A stretch of DNA of 36,338 nt, taken from NCBI GenBank assembly GCA_001829625.1, contig MIBW01000018.1:2058-38395 (forward strand). Direction: 5' to 3'. The notes under the pieces are model-generated. The model worked only from the letters and a program-made list of their open reading frames with translations, was not told the origin of the DNA and did no database searches. A program made the position numbers and the translations under genes. Positions 9,376 through 18,295 of the stretch are shown here, in pieces. This stretch comes from Sulfurimonas sp. GWF2_37_8. GTDB taxonomy: Bacteria > Campylobacterota > Campylobacteria > Campylobacterales > Sulfurimonadaceae. Every line of letters starts with the position of its first letter. Positions within the stretch are counted from its first letter, which is position 1.

Positions 9376-10195
9376 TCTGCGTTTGAGTATCTTTGTCTAT
9401 TATTTTTTGACAGTGGCTGCGTTTTTGGGTGCACTGCATTTTCTGCTTGTTGTTGCAAGGGTAGAAAATATTTTTTTACTAGCAAGTGTGATGCTCTCTA
9501 TTGTGGCACTCTCAGGAGTTTTTATCTCCAAACTCTCCATCGACCCGCTAGAGCAGTATGTGAAAAATCTCCAAAACCTCTCCAAAGAGACACTCCATGA
9601 GCTCAATCTGCCTGTAAGTACCATCATGACAAACACGCATATGCTCAAGAAAAATCTTGATGATGCAAAATCTCTCAAACGCATCGCACGTATAGAGAGT
9701 GCCTGCGGTATGCTTGAGTTGCGATATAATGAACTTGACTACATGATAAAAACGCAGTCGCAAAAAAGTGTTCAGGAGCATTTTGATATCAAAGAGTTGA
9801 TGATGCAAAGAGTTGATTTTTTTCACTCTTTGTATCCACAGGTTGCGTTTGTGGCTGAACTCCATGAGCACTTTATCTTGAGTGACAAAATAGGCTTGAG
9901 CAAGGTCATAGACAACATTATTGACAATGCCGTAAAATATTCACCAAATAGTAAAAAAATAGAGATAAAGATATATAATTCCACGCTTCATATCCAGGAT
10001 TACGGTTGTGGTATGGATGAGGTAGAGTTATTACACATTTTTGACAATTATTATCAGAGCAATGAAAATATGAAAGGCTTTGGAATAGGACTAAGTATGG
10101 TGAAAAGATTTTGTGACAATAACAGAATAGATTTGCTATTTAAATCAAAACCAAACGAAGGTACTACGGTACTTTTACATTTTAAGGAAAATTAA
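9365..10195 (+). CDS. Two-component sensor histidine kinase
   Basis: A 276-aa membrane kinase. Two transmembrane segments (about 8-30 and 36-56) enclose almost no periplasmic loop, so the signal is probably sensed in or near the membrane. The H-box is LHELNLPVSTI (H78). The N-box is NIIDNAVKYS, G1 is IQDYGCGMDE, and F/G2 is FDNYYQSN...GFGIGLSMVK. The TTG start overlaps the regulator gene by 11 bp, and its TAA overlaps the exbB start by one base. It is short for a kinase and has no HAMP, PAS or periplasmic sensor domain. Confidence 0.92.
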   Translation: MFRNLRLSIFVYYFLTVAAFLGALHFLLVVARVENIFLLASVMLSIVALSGVFISKLSIDPLEQYVKNLQNLSKETLHELNLPVSTIMTNTHMLKKNLDDAKSLKRIARIESACGMLELRYNELDYMIKTQSQKSVQEHFDIKELMMQRVDFFHSLYPQVAFVAELHEHFILSDKIGLSKVIDNIIDNAVKYSPNSKKIEIKIYNSTLHIQDYGCGMDEVELLHIFDNYYQSNENMKGFGIGLSMVKRFCDNNRIDLLFKSKPNEGTTVLLHFKEN

Positions 10196-10641
10196 TGCAA
10201 ACAGAAAATTTATTACAATATGCCGAAGGCGCGCTTGACTATGGAGTTATGGGACTTTTGATACTTATGAGTATCGTGACTTTGTGGCTTTTTATCGAAA
10301 GAATGATGTTTTATAAAAGTGTTCGTATTGAAGATTATTCTCATAGAGATACTTTGGAGATGGATTTGACGGACAATATTAGTATCATTAGTGCTATCGG
10401 TTCAAACGCTCCTTATGTGGGGCTTCTTGGTACAGTTATCGGAATTATGCTTACTTTTTATACGATGGGTGATGCAGGAGCGGTGGATGCGAAAAAAATC
10501 ATGTTAGGTTTGGCGCTCGCACTTAAAGCGACTGCAATGGGACTAATCGTGGCGATGCCTGCGATAGTGACCTATACGATACTTCTTCGTAAAGTAGAAA
10601 AAATACTTACAAGTTTTGATGTCAAATACGAGACAAAGTAA
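10195..10641 (+). CDS. exbB: ExbB/TolQ-family proton-channel protein
   Basis: A 148-aa inner-membrane protein with three transmembrane segments (about 16-35, 70-92, 103-128). It has the family's small-residue-rich motifs SNAPYVGLLGTVIGIM and LALALKATAMGLIVAMPAIV. With ExbD it converts proton flow into force on TonB-type or Tol-type partners. The length fits the short ExbB of Campylobacterota. It overlaps the kinase gene by one base, placing it in the pyrC-regulator-kinase transcript. TolQ is an alternative name; no tolA, tolB, pal or tonB is next to it. Confidence 0.9.
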   Translation: MQTENLLQYAEGALDYGVMGLLILMSIVTLWLFIERMMFYKSVRIEDYSHRDTLEMDLTDNISIISAIGSNAPYVGLLGTVIGIMLTFYTMGDAGAVDAKKIMLGLALALKATAMGLIVAMPAIVTYTILLRKVEKILTSFDVKYETK

Positions 10642-10646
10642 ACACA

Positions 10647-11039
10647 ATGGCAAAATATAAAAAACAGCGTAAAAGATTTGATGAGATCAATGTTATCCCT
10701 TTTATCGATATCATGCTCGTACTTCTTGTTATGGTTCTTACAACCGCGACCTTTATCAAACAAGGCATCATACCGGTAGATTTACCTGAAGCAAAAGCAG
10801 CTGAGAAAGAAAAAGTCGAAAAAGAGGTCACTGTTTATGTAAACGCAAAGGGTGAGATGTTTTTTGAAAAAGAGCAGGTGGATTTGAAGCAACTTGAAGA
10901 AAAACTCTCAAGTATTTCAAAAGAACAAACAGTCGTACTGCGAAGCGACAAAGAGTCTAAGTTTCAAGACTTTGTAAGTGTGATGGATATCCTCAAACGC
11001 CTCAAACATGAGCAACTTTATATCATCACAAAAGAGTAA
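10647..11039 (+). CDS. exbD: ExbD/TolR-family protein
   Basis: A 130-aa protein with a basic cytoplasmic start, one transmembrane helix (about 16-38) and a periplasmic domain. The transmembrane motif NVIPFIDIMLVLLVMVL contains the conserved proton-carrying aspartate of ExbD/TolR. It lies 5 bp after exbB and should assemble with it. The pair ends an operon that converges on the gene at 11051 with only 11 bp between stops. No TonB gene is present in the window, so the energised partner lies elsewhere. Confidence 0.9.
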   Translation: MAKYKKQRKRFDEINVIPFIDIMLVLLVMVLTTATFIKQGIIPVDLPEAKAAEKEKVEKEVTVYVNAKGEMFFEKEQVDLKQLEEKLSSISKEQTVVLRSDKESKFQDFVSVMDILKRLKHEQLYIITKE

Positions 11040-11050
11040 GTCAAACAAAA

Positions 11051-13096
11051 TTAACTCTCTAGTGCGTGCAACTCTTGAACGATTTCTCTTTGTCTAAAAG
11101 AGACATAAGACTGGATACTCTCCTCATCTTTTGGGGAGGTTAACAGTTTAAAAATAACATTAAAAACACCCTTTGATTCATTACCCACTTTTATCACTTC
11201 TACAGGCAAAGAGAGAGTTTTTTTGTTCCCTTTCCATTCAAGAACCATATCCATGTTGATATCGTGATTGAGTGAAAATGAGCAGACATTTGGAAGAAGA
11301 ATTTTGACTGTATCAATAGAGATACTTTTAAGATAGGCAACTTGTTGTTTTTTGTCATGTTTGAGGGTTACTGGGATGTGTTTTTCAACTTCAACATGGA
11401 TGCTTCTGCGTTTGAGAGGTGAAGCAGAGACAAATTGAAACTCTCCGATTTCGACCGTATTGCTTATGCGGTCTAGAGTTAAAACATTGGAGCGGATATC
11501 TTTTTGTGCGGCATCGCGTTTGATAAAAAGTTCACTGCCAAGTTTGAGTGAGTGCATAGCAATAGAACGCAGAGAAAGTAGAAGAGAGTTTTTGTCTCGT
11601 CTTAAAATTTTCGCTTGAGACTCTATAGGAAGCTCTTTATAAAAGTTGACTGTATTGAGAGTGCTTTTTGCATTTTGAATGAGACGGCAATCTTGTAAAA
11701 ATTTCTTTTGTAGTTTTATTCTCTCAAACTCTTTTTCCAATATTTTCATATCATCACGAACCTGATCGCTTCCATGTTCATCAACATCTTGTATAAGATC
11801 TTTGATACGCTGTTGCAGAGTTGTTTTTGTCTCTTTATCTACAAAGTTGATAACAGCTATAGAAAATTTTGGATGTAAATCTATCGTCTCATCAAAGATA
11901 ATGGAGCGACCCAGAACTAAAATAGAGTTTGCATAAAGTTTTGCGGACTCTTTTGTAGTATTGTCACACATAAGCGCAAACATATCTCCATCGATGCGAG
12001 CAAATAATCCTAATTCACTAAAAGAATCAACCACCTGATCCGCAAACTCTTGTAAAACGACATCACCCATCTCAATGCCATAAATTTGGTTGATGTTTTC
12101 CAAATCTTTTATTTTTGCTACGATGATAGAGATCGCTTCTTTTTTACTCTCAAAGAGAGCAAGTTTTGTTTCAAGCACCTGCTCAAATTTGAGTCTATTT
12201 GGGAGATTGGTAAGTGCGTCTATGTAGTTTACCGGAGCAAGCTCTTCGTTGAGTAGATTTGGATAAAACGTCATAATGTATTTGTTGGATTCTTCGCAAA
12301 TCTTACATGGGACTTCACTCACCAAAACTCTATAGGGAATATTTCCTTTGCTATTTTTTTCGCGTATAAAAATTTTATTGACAGACTCTTTATTGTTGAG
12401 AACTTCTTCAAGCCATTTTTCATACTCTTTGTCTTTAAACTTTTTATCCACAAATTCAAAAGAGTCAAATATTTCCCATGGCGTTTTATATTTTGTATTG
12501 AACTCTTCTATATTTTCTACATGAATAATATTTAAAAAAGCACTATTGGCGTGCATAAGATTTTTTTTATTAAAGGTAATCGCAGGATTTTCCTGTTGCT
12601 CTAAAAAAGCTTGAAACTCTAGCTCATATTCGGAAAAATCAGGCGTACTTATATCATCTGAGATATTTAAACATTTATTTTGGTAGTAATCCAAAACGCC
12701 TGCAAGGTTTTGGTTGAAAATATGAGAGAGGGCATCGATAAGTTCCATATTTTCAGAAGTGAGCAGTTTTACCGTGGTTAGTTCGGCTATCATGGAAGCG
12801 CGAAACTCCATGCAGATGAGAAAAATTTCTCGTACACTGATATGACGCTCTATCATATAATCAATAAACTTATTCATAATAGGGCAGTTGCCTATCTTTT
12901 GTTTTCCTAAAAGTACATCTGCAAAATAGGCGATAATCTGCTGCGCAAAATACTCATGAAATTTTTTACGGCTTACTTTATGGTGGTTAAAAATATCCAC
13001 CATCATCTGACTTTTCATCCAAGAAACTGAGATACGCTCCTTGTTATTGTGCATATAAGTGCTGATTTTATTGATGAGTATTTTGTTTTGAGCCAT
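11051..13096 (-). CDS. Signalling protein: RsbR-like N-terminus, PAS, degenerate GGDEF, PilZ-like C-terminus
   Basis: A 681-aa cytoplasmic protein without transmembrane segments. The N-terminal ~150 residues are helical and resemble globin-like/RsbR sensor domains. A PAS-like domain (about 165-285) follows. The GGDEF domain begins at YIDALTNLPNRLKFE (~290), but the catalytic GGDEF loop reads IDGDMF, so diguanylate cyclase activity is doubtful. The C-terminal ~120 residues start with KRRSIHVEVE and look like a PilZ domain, the usual c-di-GMP receptor, with a weak second motif. It is probably a c-di-GMP sensor or adaptor rather than a synthase. There is no EAL domain. Confidence 0.75.
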   Translation of the reverse strand: MAQNKILINKISTYMHNNKERISVSWMKSQMMVDIFNHHKVSRKKFHEYFAQQIIAYFADVLLGKQKIGNCPIMNKFIDYMIERHISVREIFLICMEFRASMIAELTTVKLLTSENMELIDALSHIFNQNLAGVLDYYQNKCLNISDDISTPDFSEYELEFQAFLEQQENPAITFNKKNLMHANSAFLNIIHVENIEEFNTKYKTPWEIFDSFEFVDKKFKDKEYEKWLEEVLNNKESVNKIFIREKNSKGNIPYRVLVSEVPCKICEESNKYIMTFYPNLLNEELAPVNYIDALTNLPNRLKFEQVLETKLALFESKKEAISIIVAKIKDLENINQIYGIEMGDVVLQEFADQVVDSFSELGLFARIDGDMFALMCDNTTKESAKLYANSILVLGRSIIFDETIDLHPKFSIAVINFVDKETKTTLQQRIKDLIQDVDEHGSDQVRDDMKILEKEFERIKLQKKFLQDCRLIQNAKSTLNTVNFYKELPIESQAKILRRDKNSLLLSLRSIAMHSLKLGSELFIKRDAAQKDIRSNVLTLDRISNTVEIGEFQFVSASPLKRRSIHVEVEKHIPVTLKHDKKQQVAYLKSISIDTVKILLPNVCSFSLNHDINMDMVLEWKGNKKTLSLPVEVIKVGNESKGVFNVIFKLLTSPKDEESIQSYVSFRQREIVQELHALES

Positions 13097-13153
13097 TTAT
13101 TTTGTAATATAACGCATTAATCATAAAAGAGGTATTAATATCACTTTTTAGAG

Positions 13154-13387
13154 TTAATATACTTTATCCATGAGCCGTATTTGAGAATTTATAACTTGCG
13201 TTTGGTTCTCTTCTTGTTTATATTGGAAAAGTTGTTTGCTTGTATTTGTATTAAAGATTTTTTTATCCATTGTTTGTACATCGTTAAAAAGTGTACTGGC
13301 AATAAAAAAGAGCACCATGATAACTACTACGCTGGCATATAAAAGAAGATAGTTTTTGATGTGACCTGATTCAAAAGGATTTTGCAT
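13154..13387 (-). CDS. Small single-pass membrane protein, unknown
   Basis: A 77-aa protein with one transmembrane segment at about residues 13-32 (LLLYASVVVIMVLFFIASTL) and a polar C-terminal tail of ~45 residues, rich in Gln and Asn. The family is not recognised. It lies between the signalling protein and the two-helix membrane protein on the same strand, 47 bp after the latter. Its small size and lack of motifs limit any call. Confidence 0.6.
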   Translation of the reverse strand: MQNPFESGHIKNYLLLYASVVVIMVLFFIASTLFNDVQTMDKKIFNTNTSKQLFQYKQEENQTQVINSQIRLMDKVY

Positions 13388-13434
13388 TGAGAACTCGCTG
13401 TTTTTGATGAATTATAGTAAAAGATACTTATATT

Positions 13435-14004
13435 TTAGAGTTTCTCATGAAATTTAAAAGCGATTTGTGCGTTTGCAATGGCATGATAGAGTGTTATTTT
13501 TTTCTTTAAAGGCATCCATTTTATCAGAAATGTTGCCAAGGATTCCCAAAGTGAAACCCAAGCAGCAACTGTCAAACCTTCTGCAATGACGGCTATAGTG
13601 ACACTCTCTGTTGCAAAATCACTTTGATTGATGAGAATAGAAAATGTCGCGAGGACGATTCCAATAAGTAAAAATATAAAAGATGAACGCATCATTCCGT
13701 GCATCTTTTTATGCTCAAGTTCTTGCATATAGATAAAGAAGTTTTCTATACTGTTTTGAACCCTAGAGATAGAAGCATCATCCTCTTTAGTTTCAAAATT
13801 GAACTGGATGATAAATTGATTTTTACCAATCTCACTTACACTCTCAACAAGATAAGTAACCAAATCCTCATTTAAATCTTTTTTGAGAAAATGTGCACGT
13901 TTGTCAAAATTATTGTACAAATCTTCCACTTTTTGGGTCGAAACATCGATAATAAATGCTCCATCCCCGTTACACTCATAACGGGAAAGTATCTCTTTTT
14001 TCAT
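13435..14004 (-). CDS. Two-helix membrane protein, unknown
   Basis: A 189-aa protein with an N-terminal soluble domain of ~105 residues and two closely spaced transmembrane helices (about 107-123 and 131-150). A basic C-terminal tail follows with a WESLATFLIKWMPLKKK patch. The helix pair with a short loop resembles small bacterial membrane proteins of unknown role. The ATG is 17 bp after the groEL stop on the same strand, so it may be read through from the chaperonin operon. That would link it to heat or envelope stress, as an inference only. Confidence 0.7.
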   Translation of the reverse strand: MKKEILSRYECNGDGAFIIDVSTQKVEDLYNNFDKRAHFLKKDLNEDLVTYLVESVSEIGKNQFIIQFNFETKEDDASISRVQNSIENFFIYMQELEHKKMHGMMRSSFIFLLIGIVLATFSILINQSDFATESVTIAVIAEGLTVAAWVSLWESLATFLIKWMPLKKKITLYHAIANAQIAFKFHEKL

Positions 14005-14021
14005 TTTCTTTACTCGGTAGC

Positions 14022-15653
14022 TTACATCATTCCTGGCATGCCTTGCATTGCGTTGTTCATATTGTCATTTGAAGAGCTTGCTTCTGGAAGTTCGAAGATA
14101 GCTGCTTCTGTTGTAAGAAGCAAACTTGCAACAGATGTTGCGTTTGTTAGAGCAACACGGCCTACTTTAAACGGATCGATGATACCTGCTTCAAACATAT
14201 CTACATATTCACCTGTAGCTGCATCAAACCCGATATTTTCATTTGTTGCGTTTACAACGCCGTTTACAACGACACCTGTGTCATAACCTGCGTTTGCTGC
14301 GATTTGTTTCATTGGCGCTTTAACAGCACGAAGGATGATTTCACAACCGATTTTTTGATCACCGCTAAGGTCAAGATTTACTTTTGCAGCAGCACGAACA
14401 AGTGCAGCACCTCCACCGATAACGATACCTTCTTCAACAGCCGCTTTTGTTGCTGAGAGCGCATCATCGACACGGTCTTTTCTCTCTTTCATCTCAGTTT
14501 CAGTGGCAGCACCGACTTTGATAACTGCTACACCGCCGCTGAGTTTGGCTAAACGCTCTTGCAGTTTTTCTTTGTCGTATTCACTTGAAGTCGTATCGAT
14601 TTGGACTTTGATTTCAGCGATTCTTGCTTTTACAGACGCTTCGTCTCCTGCACCGTTTACGATAACCGTGTTGTCTTTGTCTATAACTACGCGTGAAGCC
14701 TGTCCTAACATCTGGATAGTCGCACCCTCAAGTGTGTAGCCTGTTTCATCAGAGATAACAACACCTCTTGTGAGGATAGCGATATCTTGAAGCATCGCTT
14801 TACGACGATCACCAAATCCAGGAGCTTTTACCGCAGAAATATTTAAAACGCCACGAAGTTTATTGACAACCAAAGTTGAAAGTGCTTCACCCTCTACATC
14901 TTCAGCGATGATAAGAAGAGGACGAGAAGTTTTTTGTACTTGCTCCAAAACTGGAAGCATATCTTTGAGTGAAGAGATTTTGTGGTCGCAAAGAAGTATC
15001 CAAGGATTTTCGATTTCAGCTACCATTTTTTCAGTATTTGTGATGAAATACGGACTGAGATATCCACGGTCAAACTGCATACCCTCAACAACAGTAAGCT
15101 CATCGGAGATACCTTTTGCCTCTTCTACGGTGATAACACCGTCTTGCCCGACTCTATCCATAGCTTCAGCGATCATTTCACCGATTTGTGCATCTGAGTT
15201 TGCAGAAATAGTTGCAACTTGTGCGATCTCTTTTTTACCGTTTACAGCTCTTGAAGATGCTTTTAGATGCTCAAGTATTGAAGCACAAGCTTTGTCCATG
15301 CCGCGTTTTACTTCGATAGGATTTGCTCCTGCAGTGATATTTCTAAGACCCTCACTGAGTATCGCGTTTGCCAAAACTGTAGCCGTAGTCGTACCATCAC
15401 CTGCTTCATCAGCAGTTCTTGAAGCGACTTCTTTTACAAGCTGTGCACCCATATCTTCAAGTTTGTCTTTAAGTTCCACTTCACGTGCAACAGATACACC
15501 ATCTTTTGTGATGATAGGATTGCCGTAGCTTTTTTGTATAAGAACATTACGACCGCGTGGCCCCATTGTTACCTTTACAGCATCTGTTAGTTTTGCAACA
15601 CCACGAGCCAATGCATTACGCGCATTGTCTGAAAAAATCATCTCTTTTGCCAT
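14022..15653 (-). CDS. groL: Chaperonin GroEL (Cpn60)
   Basis: A 543-aa 60-kDa chaperonin that folds proteins inside a double ring with GroES. It starts [19 protein letters not shown], has the ATP-site motif [10 protein letters not shown] with the conserved GDGTT, and ends in a Gly/Met-rich tail (MQGMPGMM). Length and motifs are standard; no insertion or missing residue was seen. It lies 104 bp after groES on the minus strand, forming the usual groESL operon. Confidence 0.99.
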   Translation of the reverse strand: MAKEMIFSDNARNALARGVAKLTDAVKVTMGPRGRNVLIQKSYGNPIITKDGVSVAREVELKDKLEDMGAQLVKEVASRTADEAGDGTTTATVLANAILSEGLRNITAGANPIEVKRGMDKACASILEHLKASSRAVNGKKEIAQVATISANSDAQIGEMIAEAMDRVGQDGVITVEEAKGISDELTVVEGMQFDRGYLSPYFITNTEKMVAEIENPWILLCDHKISSLKDMLPVLEQVQKTSRPLLIIAEDVEGEALSTLVVNKLRGVLNISAVKAPGFGDRRKAMLQDIAILTRGVVISDETGYTLEGATIQMLGQASRVVIDKDNTVIVNGAGDEASVKARIAEIKVQIDTTSSEYDKEKLQERLAKLSGGVAVIKVGAATETEMKERKDRVDDALSATKAAVEEGIVIGGGAALVRAAAKVNLDLSGDQKIGCEIILRAVKAPMKQIAANAGYDTGVVVNGVVNATNENIGFDAATGEYVDMFEAGIIDPFKVGRVALTNATSVASLLLTTEAAIFELPEASSSNDNMNNAMQGMPGMM

Positions 15654-15757
15654 TGTTTTTTATTCCTTAATTTTATTTCATATTGAAAGCTTTGAATGAC
15701 GATATTTTTGTCATTCTGAACTTGATTCAAAATCTCATAGCTATTAATCTTTGTTAC

Positions 15758-16018
15758 TTAGCCGATGATTCCAAAAACATCATCAATTTCGATTACAACA
15801 AATTTTTCACTGTCCAATGAAACTTCATTGCCTGCATATTTGCCAAAAAGAACTTTATCACCACATGTAAGTTCTGTAACCTCTTTACTCACTGCTACAA
15901 CCTCACCGCGAGAAGGTTTTTCTTTGGCATTATCAGGAATGATAATGCCAGAAGCAGTTGTACTTGCCTCTTCTACGCGTTTGACTAGCACTCTTTTACC
16001 TAATGGTTGAAAATTCAT
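15758..16018 (-). CDS. groS: Co-chaperonin GroES (Cpn10)
   Basis: An 86-aa lid of the GroEL chamber. It shows the mobile loop [20 protein letters not shown] with the conserved GIIIP, and the domain-roof strands [11 protein letters not shown]. The start has an AAAGGAG ribosome site 6 bases upstream. A possible promoter on the minus strand is TTGATA at about 16058-16063 and TAATTT at about 16036-16041. I saw no CIRCE repeat (HrcA operator) in the 180 bases upstream. Confidence 0.98.
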   Translation of the reverse strand: MNFQPLGKRVLVKRVEEASTTASGIIIPDNAKEKPSRGEVVAVSKEVTELTCGDKVLFGKYAGNEVSLDSEKFVVIEIDDVFGIIG

Positions 16019-16173
16019 AATACTCCTTTTTTTATCGATAAATTATTTAAAAACGCAACTGTATCAAATGTTGGTAAATTAAAATTTAATAATGAAGTCT
16101 ATCATCATAGTGGTTTGTTTGCCCTTAAGTTCTTTTTTATTGTGACAAAAGGAAAACAAAAGCTTTGCATAGA

Positions 16174-16179
16174 TATAAT
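16174..16179 (+). promoter_or_regulatory. -10 box for the tRNA pair
   Basis: TATAAT in the context TAGATATAATTCCGACC lies 20 bases before the tRNA-Met start, a spacing that would put the transcript start a few bases upstream of the mature 5' end. It probably serves both tRNAs. Confidence 0.65.
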
Positions 16180-16198
16180 TCCGACCTACAAAAAAGAT

Positions 16199-16275
16199 GT
16201 CAGGGTAGCTCAGCTGGTTAGAGCACTGGTCTCATAAGCCGGGGGTCGGGGGTTCGAGTCCCCCCTCTGACACCA
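16199..16275 (+). tRNA. tRNA-Met (CAT)
   Basis: A 77-base cloverleaf: acceptor GTCAGGG pairs with CTCTGAC, the T arm is GGGGG-TTCGAGT-CCCCC, the anticodon loop CTCATAA gives CAT at 16233-16235, and CCA is encoded. The first pair G-C rules out the initiator, which has a mismatch there. Elongator Met is most likely; a lysidine-modified Ile2 tRNA also carries CAT and cannot be fully excluded. Confidence 0.93.
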
Positions 16276-16301
16276 TTTTTAAGTAGAATTTTCTTCAACA
16301 T

Positions 16302-16376
16302 TCCGAATTAGCTCAGCGGTAGAGTAGGTGACTGTTAATCACTTGGTCACTGGTTCGAATCCAGTATTCGGAGCCA
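16302..16376 (+). tRNA. tRNA-Asn (GTT), integration target
   Basis: A 75-base cloverleaf: acceptor TCCGAAT pairs with ATTCGGA, the anticodon loop CTGTTAA gives GTT at 16334-16336, the T arm is CTGG-TTCGAAT-CCAG, and the 3' end is GCCA. It lies 26 bases after tRNA-Met on the same strand. Its last 17 bases form part of the 19-bp repeat found again at 35666-35684, so the mobile element entered here and left the tRNA intact. Confidence 0.96.
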
Positions 16377-16378
16377 CA
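16360..16378 (+). repeat. attL direct repeat (tRNA-Asn 3' end)
   Basis: The 19 bases TCCAGTATTCGGAGCCACA are identical to 35666-35684. They cover the T-arm/acceptor end of tRNA-Asn plus two bases downstream of CCA. This is the usual core for tyrosine integrases that target tRNA 3' ends. Confidence 0.95.
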
Positions 16379-16389
16379 ACAACATAGAA

Positions 16390-16404
16390 CCCCACAAACT
16401 GGGG
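16390..16404 (+). terminator. Element-borne terminator-like hairpin after tRNA-Asn
   Basis: CCCCA (16390-16394) and TGGGG (16400-16404) form a 5-bp stem with loop CAAAC, followed by ACTTCTTACC. The same kind of hairpin, with nearly the same loop and tail, stands at 35691-35706 beyond attR. There it would be the chromosomal terminator separated from the tRNA by insertion. Confidence 0.5.
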
Positions 16405-16426
16405 ACTTCTTACCCCTCATAAATCA

Positions 16427-16580
16427 TTCGGTGTCAATCTCGGTGCCATTCGGTGTCAAATAAATCTTTATCCAAATTACAAACCTCATGCAATCTATAA
16501 AACATTTCCATTTTTGGAAAAAAACACCATTTTCAACAACTCAGGCAACAAGTTTTTCACTCGGTGCCAATTCGGTGCCA
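16427..16580 (+). promoter_or_regulatory. Left arm-type integrase sites, five TTCGGTGYCA copies
   Basis: Copies of TTCGGTGYCA lie at 16427-16436, 16439-16448 (CTCGGTGCCA), 16449-16458, 16560-16569 (CTCGGTGCCA) and 16571-16580. They come in closely spaced direct groups about 10-12 bp apart. The last two lie inside the integrase 3' coding end. Matching copies occur at the right end. This arrangement fits arm-type sites bound by the N-terminal domain of the integrase. Confidence 0.65.
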
Positions 16581-17674
16581 AAAGAAGAAAAAGTTCCGTT
16601 TAAAAACTCTTCTCTTTTCTTCTCTTTTCTCTTAATGTAATGAGTGTATTTACTCAGTGTCATAGACGAGTCGGTATGTCCTAACATATTAGATAACCAA
16701 AGAATATCTTCCCCATTTTCCAACATCATAGTCGCAAATGAATGTCTTGTTTGATAAATGGTTCTGTAATCAATCCCACAAACTTTTAATGTCTTCTTCC
16801 ATGAAGTCTCTCTGATTCTTTTGATGTCATAAATAGGTTCATCAAACTTATTTAAAAACACATACGAATCTTTATCGCCAGTGAGTTTGTATTGACTTTT
16901 TAAATATGGCATCAATGAGTCTAAAATATCAATCGTGCGATTGCTCGATTCTGTTTTAGTCTTACCATCAAAACCCATTTTTCTGGTTCTTGTGATTTTG
17001 ATTTCAGATTTGAAAAAATTCACATCACACCACTTCAAACCAACCATCTCTCCGCTTCGCATCCCGCTCATAAAACCAAGAGCGAAAAAGTTTCTGTCTT
17101 GTCCGTCCGACTTTTCTAAAATCAATGAAATCTCATTAAGTGAAAAAGGTGTAATTTCAGTTTTTGAGACTTTTGCCGTTTTAACAAGAGTCAAAGGATT
17201 TTTATCTATCAACTCATCGGCAATTGCATCTTTTATAATGGTGCTTAAAATAGCTCGAATAGTTCTTACTCTTCTTGGACTTACCGCTTTTAGCAATTTG
17301 CTTTGCCATAATTTAATATGAGACGCTTTTATTTCGTCTAGTTTTAAATGTCCCAAATGGGGTGAGATGTGTTTATTATAAGCTATTTTATAATCGTTTT
17401 GGGTGCTGAGGCTTCGTGAGCCTTCATTCATCTCAAATGACTTCTTTTGATAATCATCCAATTTTGGTATCTTTTTTTCAATGAACTTATTATTCTCTAA
17501 CTTATACAACAGCTCAGGAATAATCTTTTTCTTTGCCAATTTCATATTAGCAGGTGTATTCTCTAATTTAAGAGTTTTTCTTTGTCTGATTCCATCGTTA
17601 TCGTTGAAATCTATCCATAACCACTCTTTAACTATACCTTCGGAATTTTTAACTTTTTTAACATAGATTTTCAT
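16541..17674 (-). CDS. int: Tyrosine recombinase / site-specific integrase
   Basis: A 377-aa integrase that joins element and tRNA-Asn att sites. An arm-binding N-terminal part (1-70) is followed by a SAM-like core-binding domain (about 75-165) and a catalytic domain. Catalytic residues seen are R206 (GMRSGEM), R310-H311 in YQTRHSFAT, H333 (MLGHTD) and nucleophile Y343 (SKYTH). The usual His of the HxxR box is Tyr (Y307), a variant seen in many phage-type integrases. The gene reads away from cargo and ends 165 bp from tRNA-Asn. The start follows AAGGAACTGTATATT; the promoter is at 17736-17741. Confidence 0.95.
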   Translation of the reverse strand: MKIYVKKVKNSEGIVKEWLWIDFNDNDGIRQRKTLKLENTPANMKLAKKKIIPELLYKLENNKFIEKKIPKLDDYQKKSFEMNEGSRSLSTQNDYKIAYNKHISPHLGHLKLDEIKASHIKLWQSKLLKAVSPRRVRTIRAILSTIIKDAIADELIDKNPLTLVKTAKVSKTEITPFSLNEISLILEKSDGQDRNFFALGFMSGMRSGEMVGLKWCDVNFFKSEIKITRTRKMGFDGKTKTESSNRTIDILDSLMPYLKSQYKLTGDKDSYVFLNKFDEPIYDIKRIRETSWKKTLKVCGIDYRTIYQTRHSFATMMLENGEDILWLSNMLGHTDSSMTLSKYTHYIKRKEKKREEFLNGTFSSFGTELAPSEKLVA

Positions 17675-17706
17675 AATATACAGTTCCTTTATTTTTAATA
17701 ATTGAA

Positions 17707-17741
17707 CCCTATATATACGAAGTTTTCACTCCATCATTATA
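17707..17741 (-). promoter_or_regulatory. int promoter with the element's conserved 28-bp leader motif
   Basis: On the minus strand TATAAT (17736-17741) is followed by ATGGAGTGAAAACTTCG and TATATATAGGG, ending at 17707. The leader after the -10 box recurs upstream of the parB-like gene (20510-20538) and, in shortened form, near attR (35609-35630). It is probably a binding site for an element-encoded regulator such as the excisionase-like protein. Confidence 0.55.
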
Positions 17742-17769
17742 GGGTAATAGAGGCTAAACAGCCCTTAAT

Positions 17770-18111
17770 TTATGAGACTAATGAGGATAAAATCTCATTG
17801 ACGATTGATGCAGTTTGTTCTTTTTCATAGGTTACATTGTTTGCAGATTTGACACCCATTACCCAATTATCAACTTCAACTTTGTCAAATAAAAGTTTCC
17901 CATCTCTTTTGAAGTAGTGGACGCCTTGGATGAAATCATTTTTTTTGATTTTAGATTTGATAGTTTCAAGTTTGTAGCCTGTGTAGTCCGACAACTCTTG
18001 TGTGTTGAACCATCTCTTTTGGATAGTTCCTTTTTCAACTGTATCTTTTACAGATGTTAAAAGAGATACGATGGTAGAAATATGATTTAATGCTTCAAAG
18101 TCAATATTCAT
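17770..18111 (-). CDS. Excisionase/MerR-like helix-turn-helix protein
   Basis: A 113-aa small DNA-binding protein. The region RWFNTQELSDYTGYKLETIK through FKRDGKLLFDKVEVDNWV (about 40-95) is the winged helix-turn-helix of the HTH_17/Xis group. It lies next to the integrase on the same strand, the usual place for a recombination directionality factor, so excision control is the likely role. The ATG at 18111 was chosen because AAGGAC precedes it; the longer frame to 18156 lacks a ribosome site. A regulator-only role is also possible. Confidence 0.72.
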   Translation of the reverse strand: MNIDFEALNHISTIVSLLTSVKDTVEKGTIQKRWFNTQELSDYTGYKLETIKSKIKKNDFIQGVHYFKRDGKLLFDKVEVDNWVMGVKSANNVTYEKEQTASIVNEILSSLVS

Positions 18112-18217
18112 TTTTGCGTCCTTTGTTTTTCTTGTCCGCAGTTTATTTGAATACAAGAAAAGAAGCGAAGGTAAAACGGCAGTGGAAGTGCAACAGATTT
18201 ATTGTATTAAACTGCTT

Positions 18218-18223
18218 ATTATA
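18218..18223 (-). promoter_or_regulatory. -10 box for the excisionase-like gene
   Basis: On the minus strand it reads CCCCTATAATAAGC, the same CCCTATAAT context as the int promoter, about 107 bases before the ATG at 18111. The long leader contains no ORF I can support. Confidence 0.5.
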
Positions 18224-18295
18224 GGGGATTTGTTAAGGGTGTGATTTTTAAATAAGAGGGGGTGAAAATTAGATTTTTGTGAGGGGTGAAAATGT

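Noticed and set aside
14863-15528. Long open frame (221 codons) on the plus strand
   Set aside because: It lies entirely antisense to groEL, is Ser-rich as expected from a shadow of a conserved gene, and has no ribosome site.
16019-16198. CIRCE/HrcA operator upstream of groES
   Set aside because: No TTAGCACTC-N9-GAGTGCTAA-like repeat is present on either strand of this stretch.
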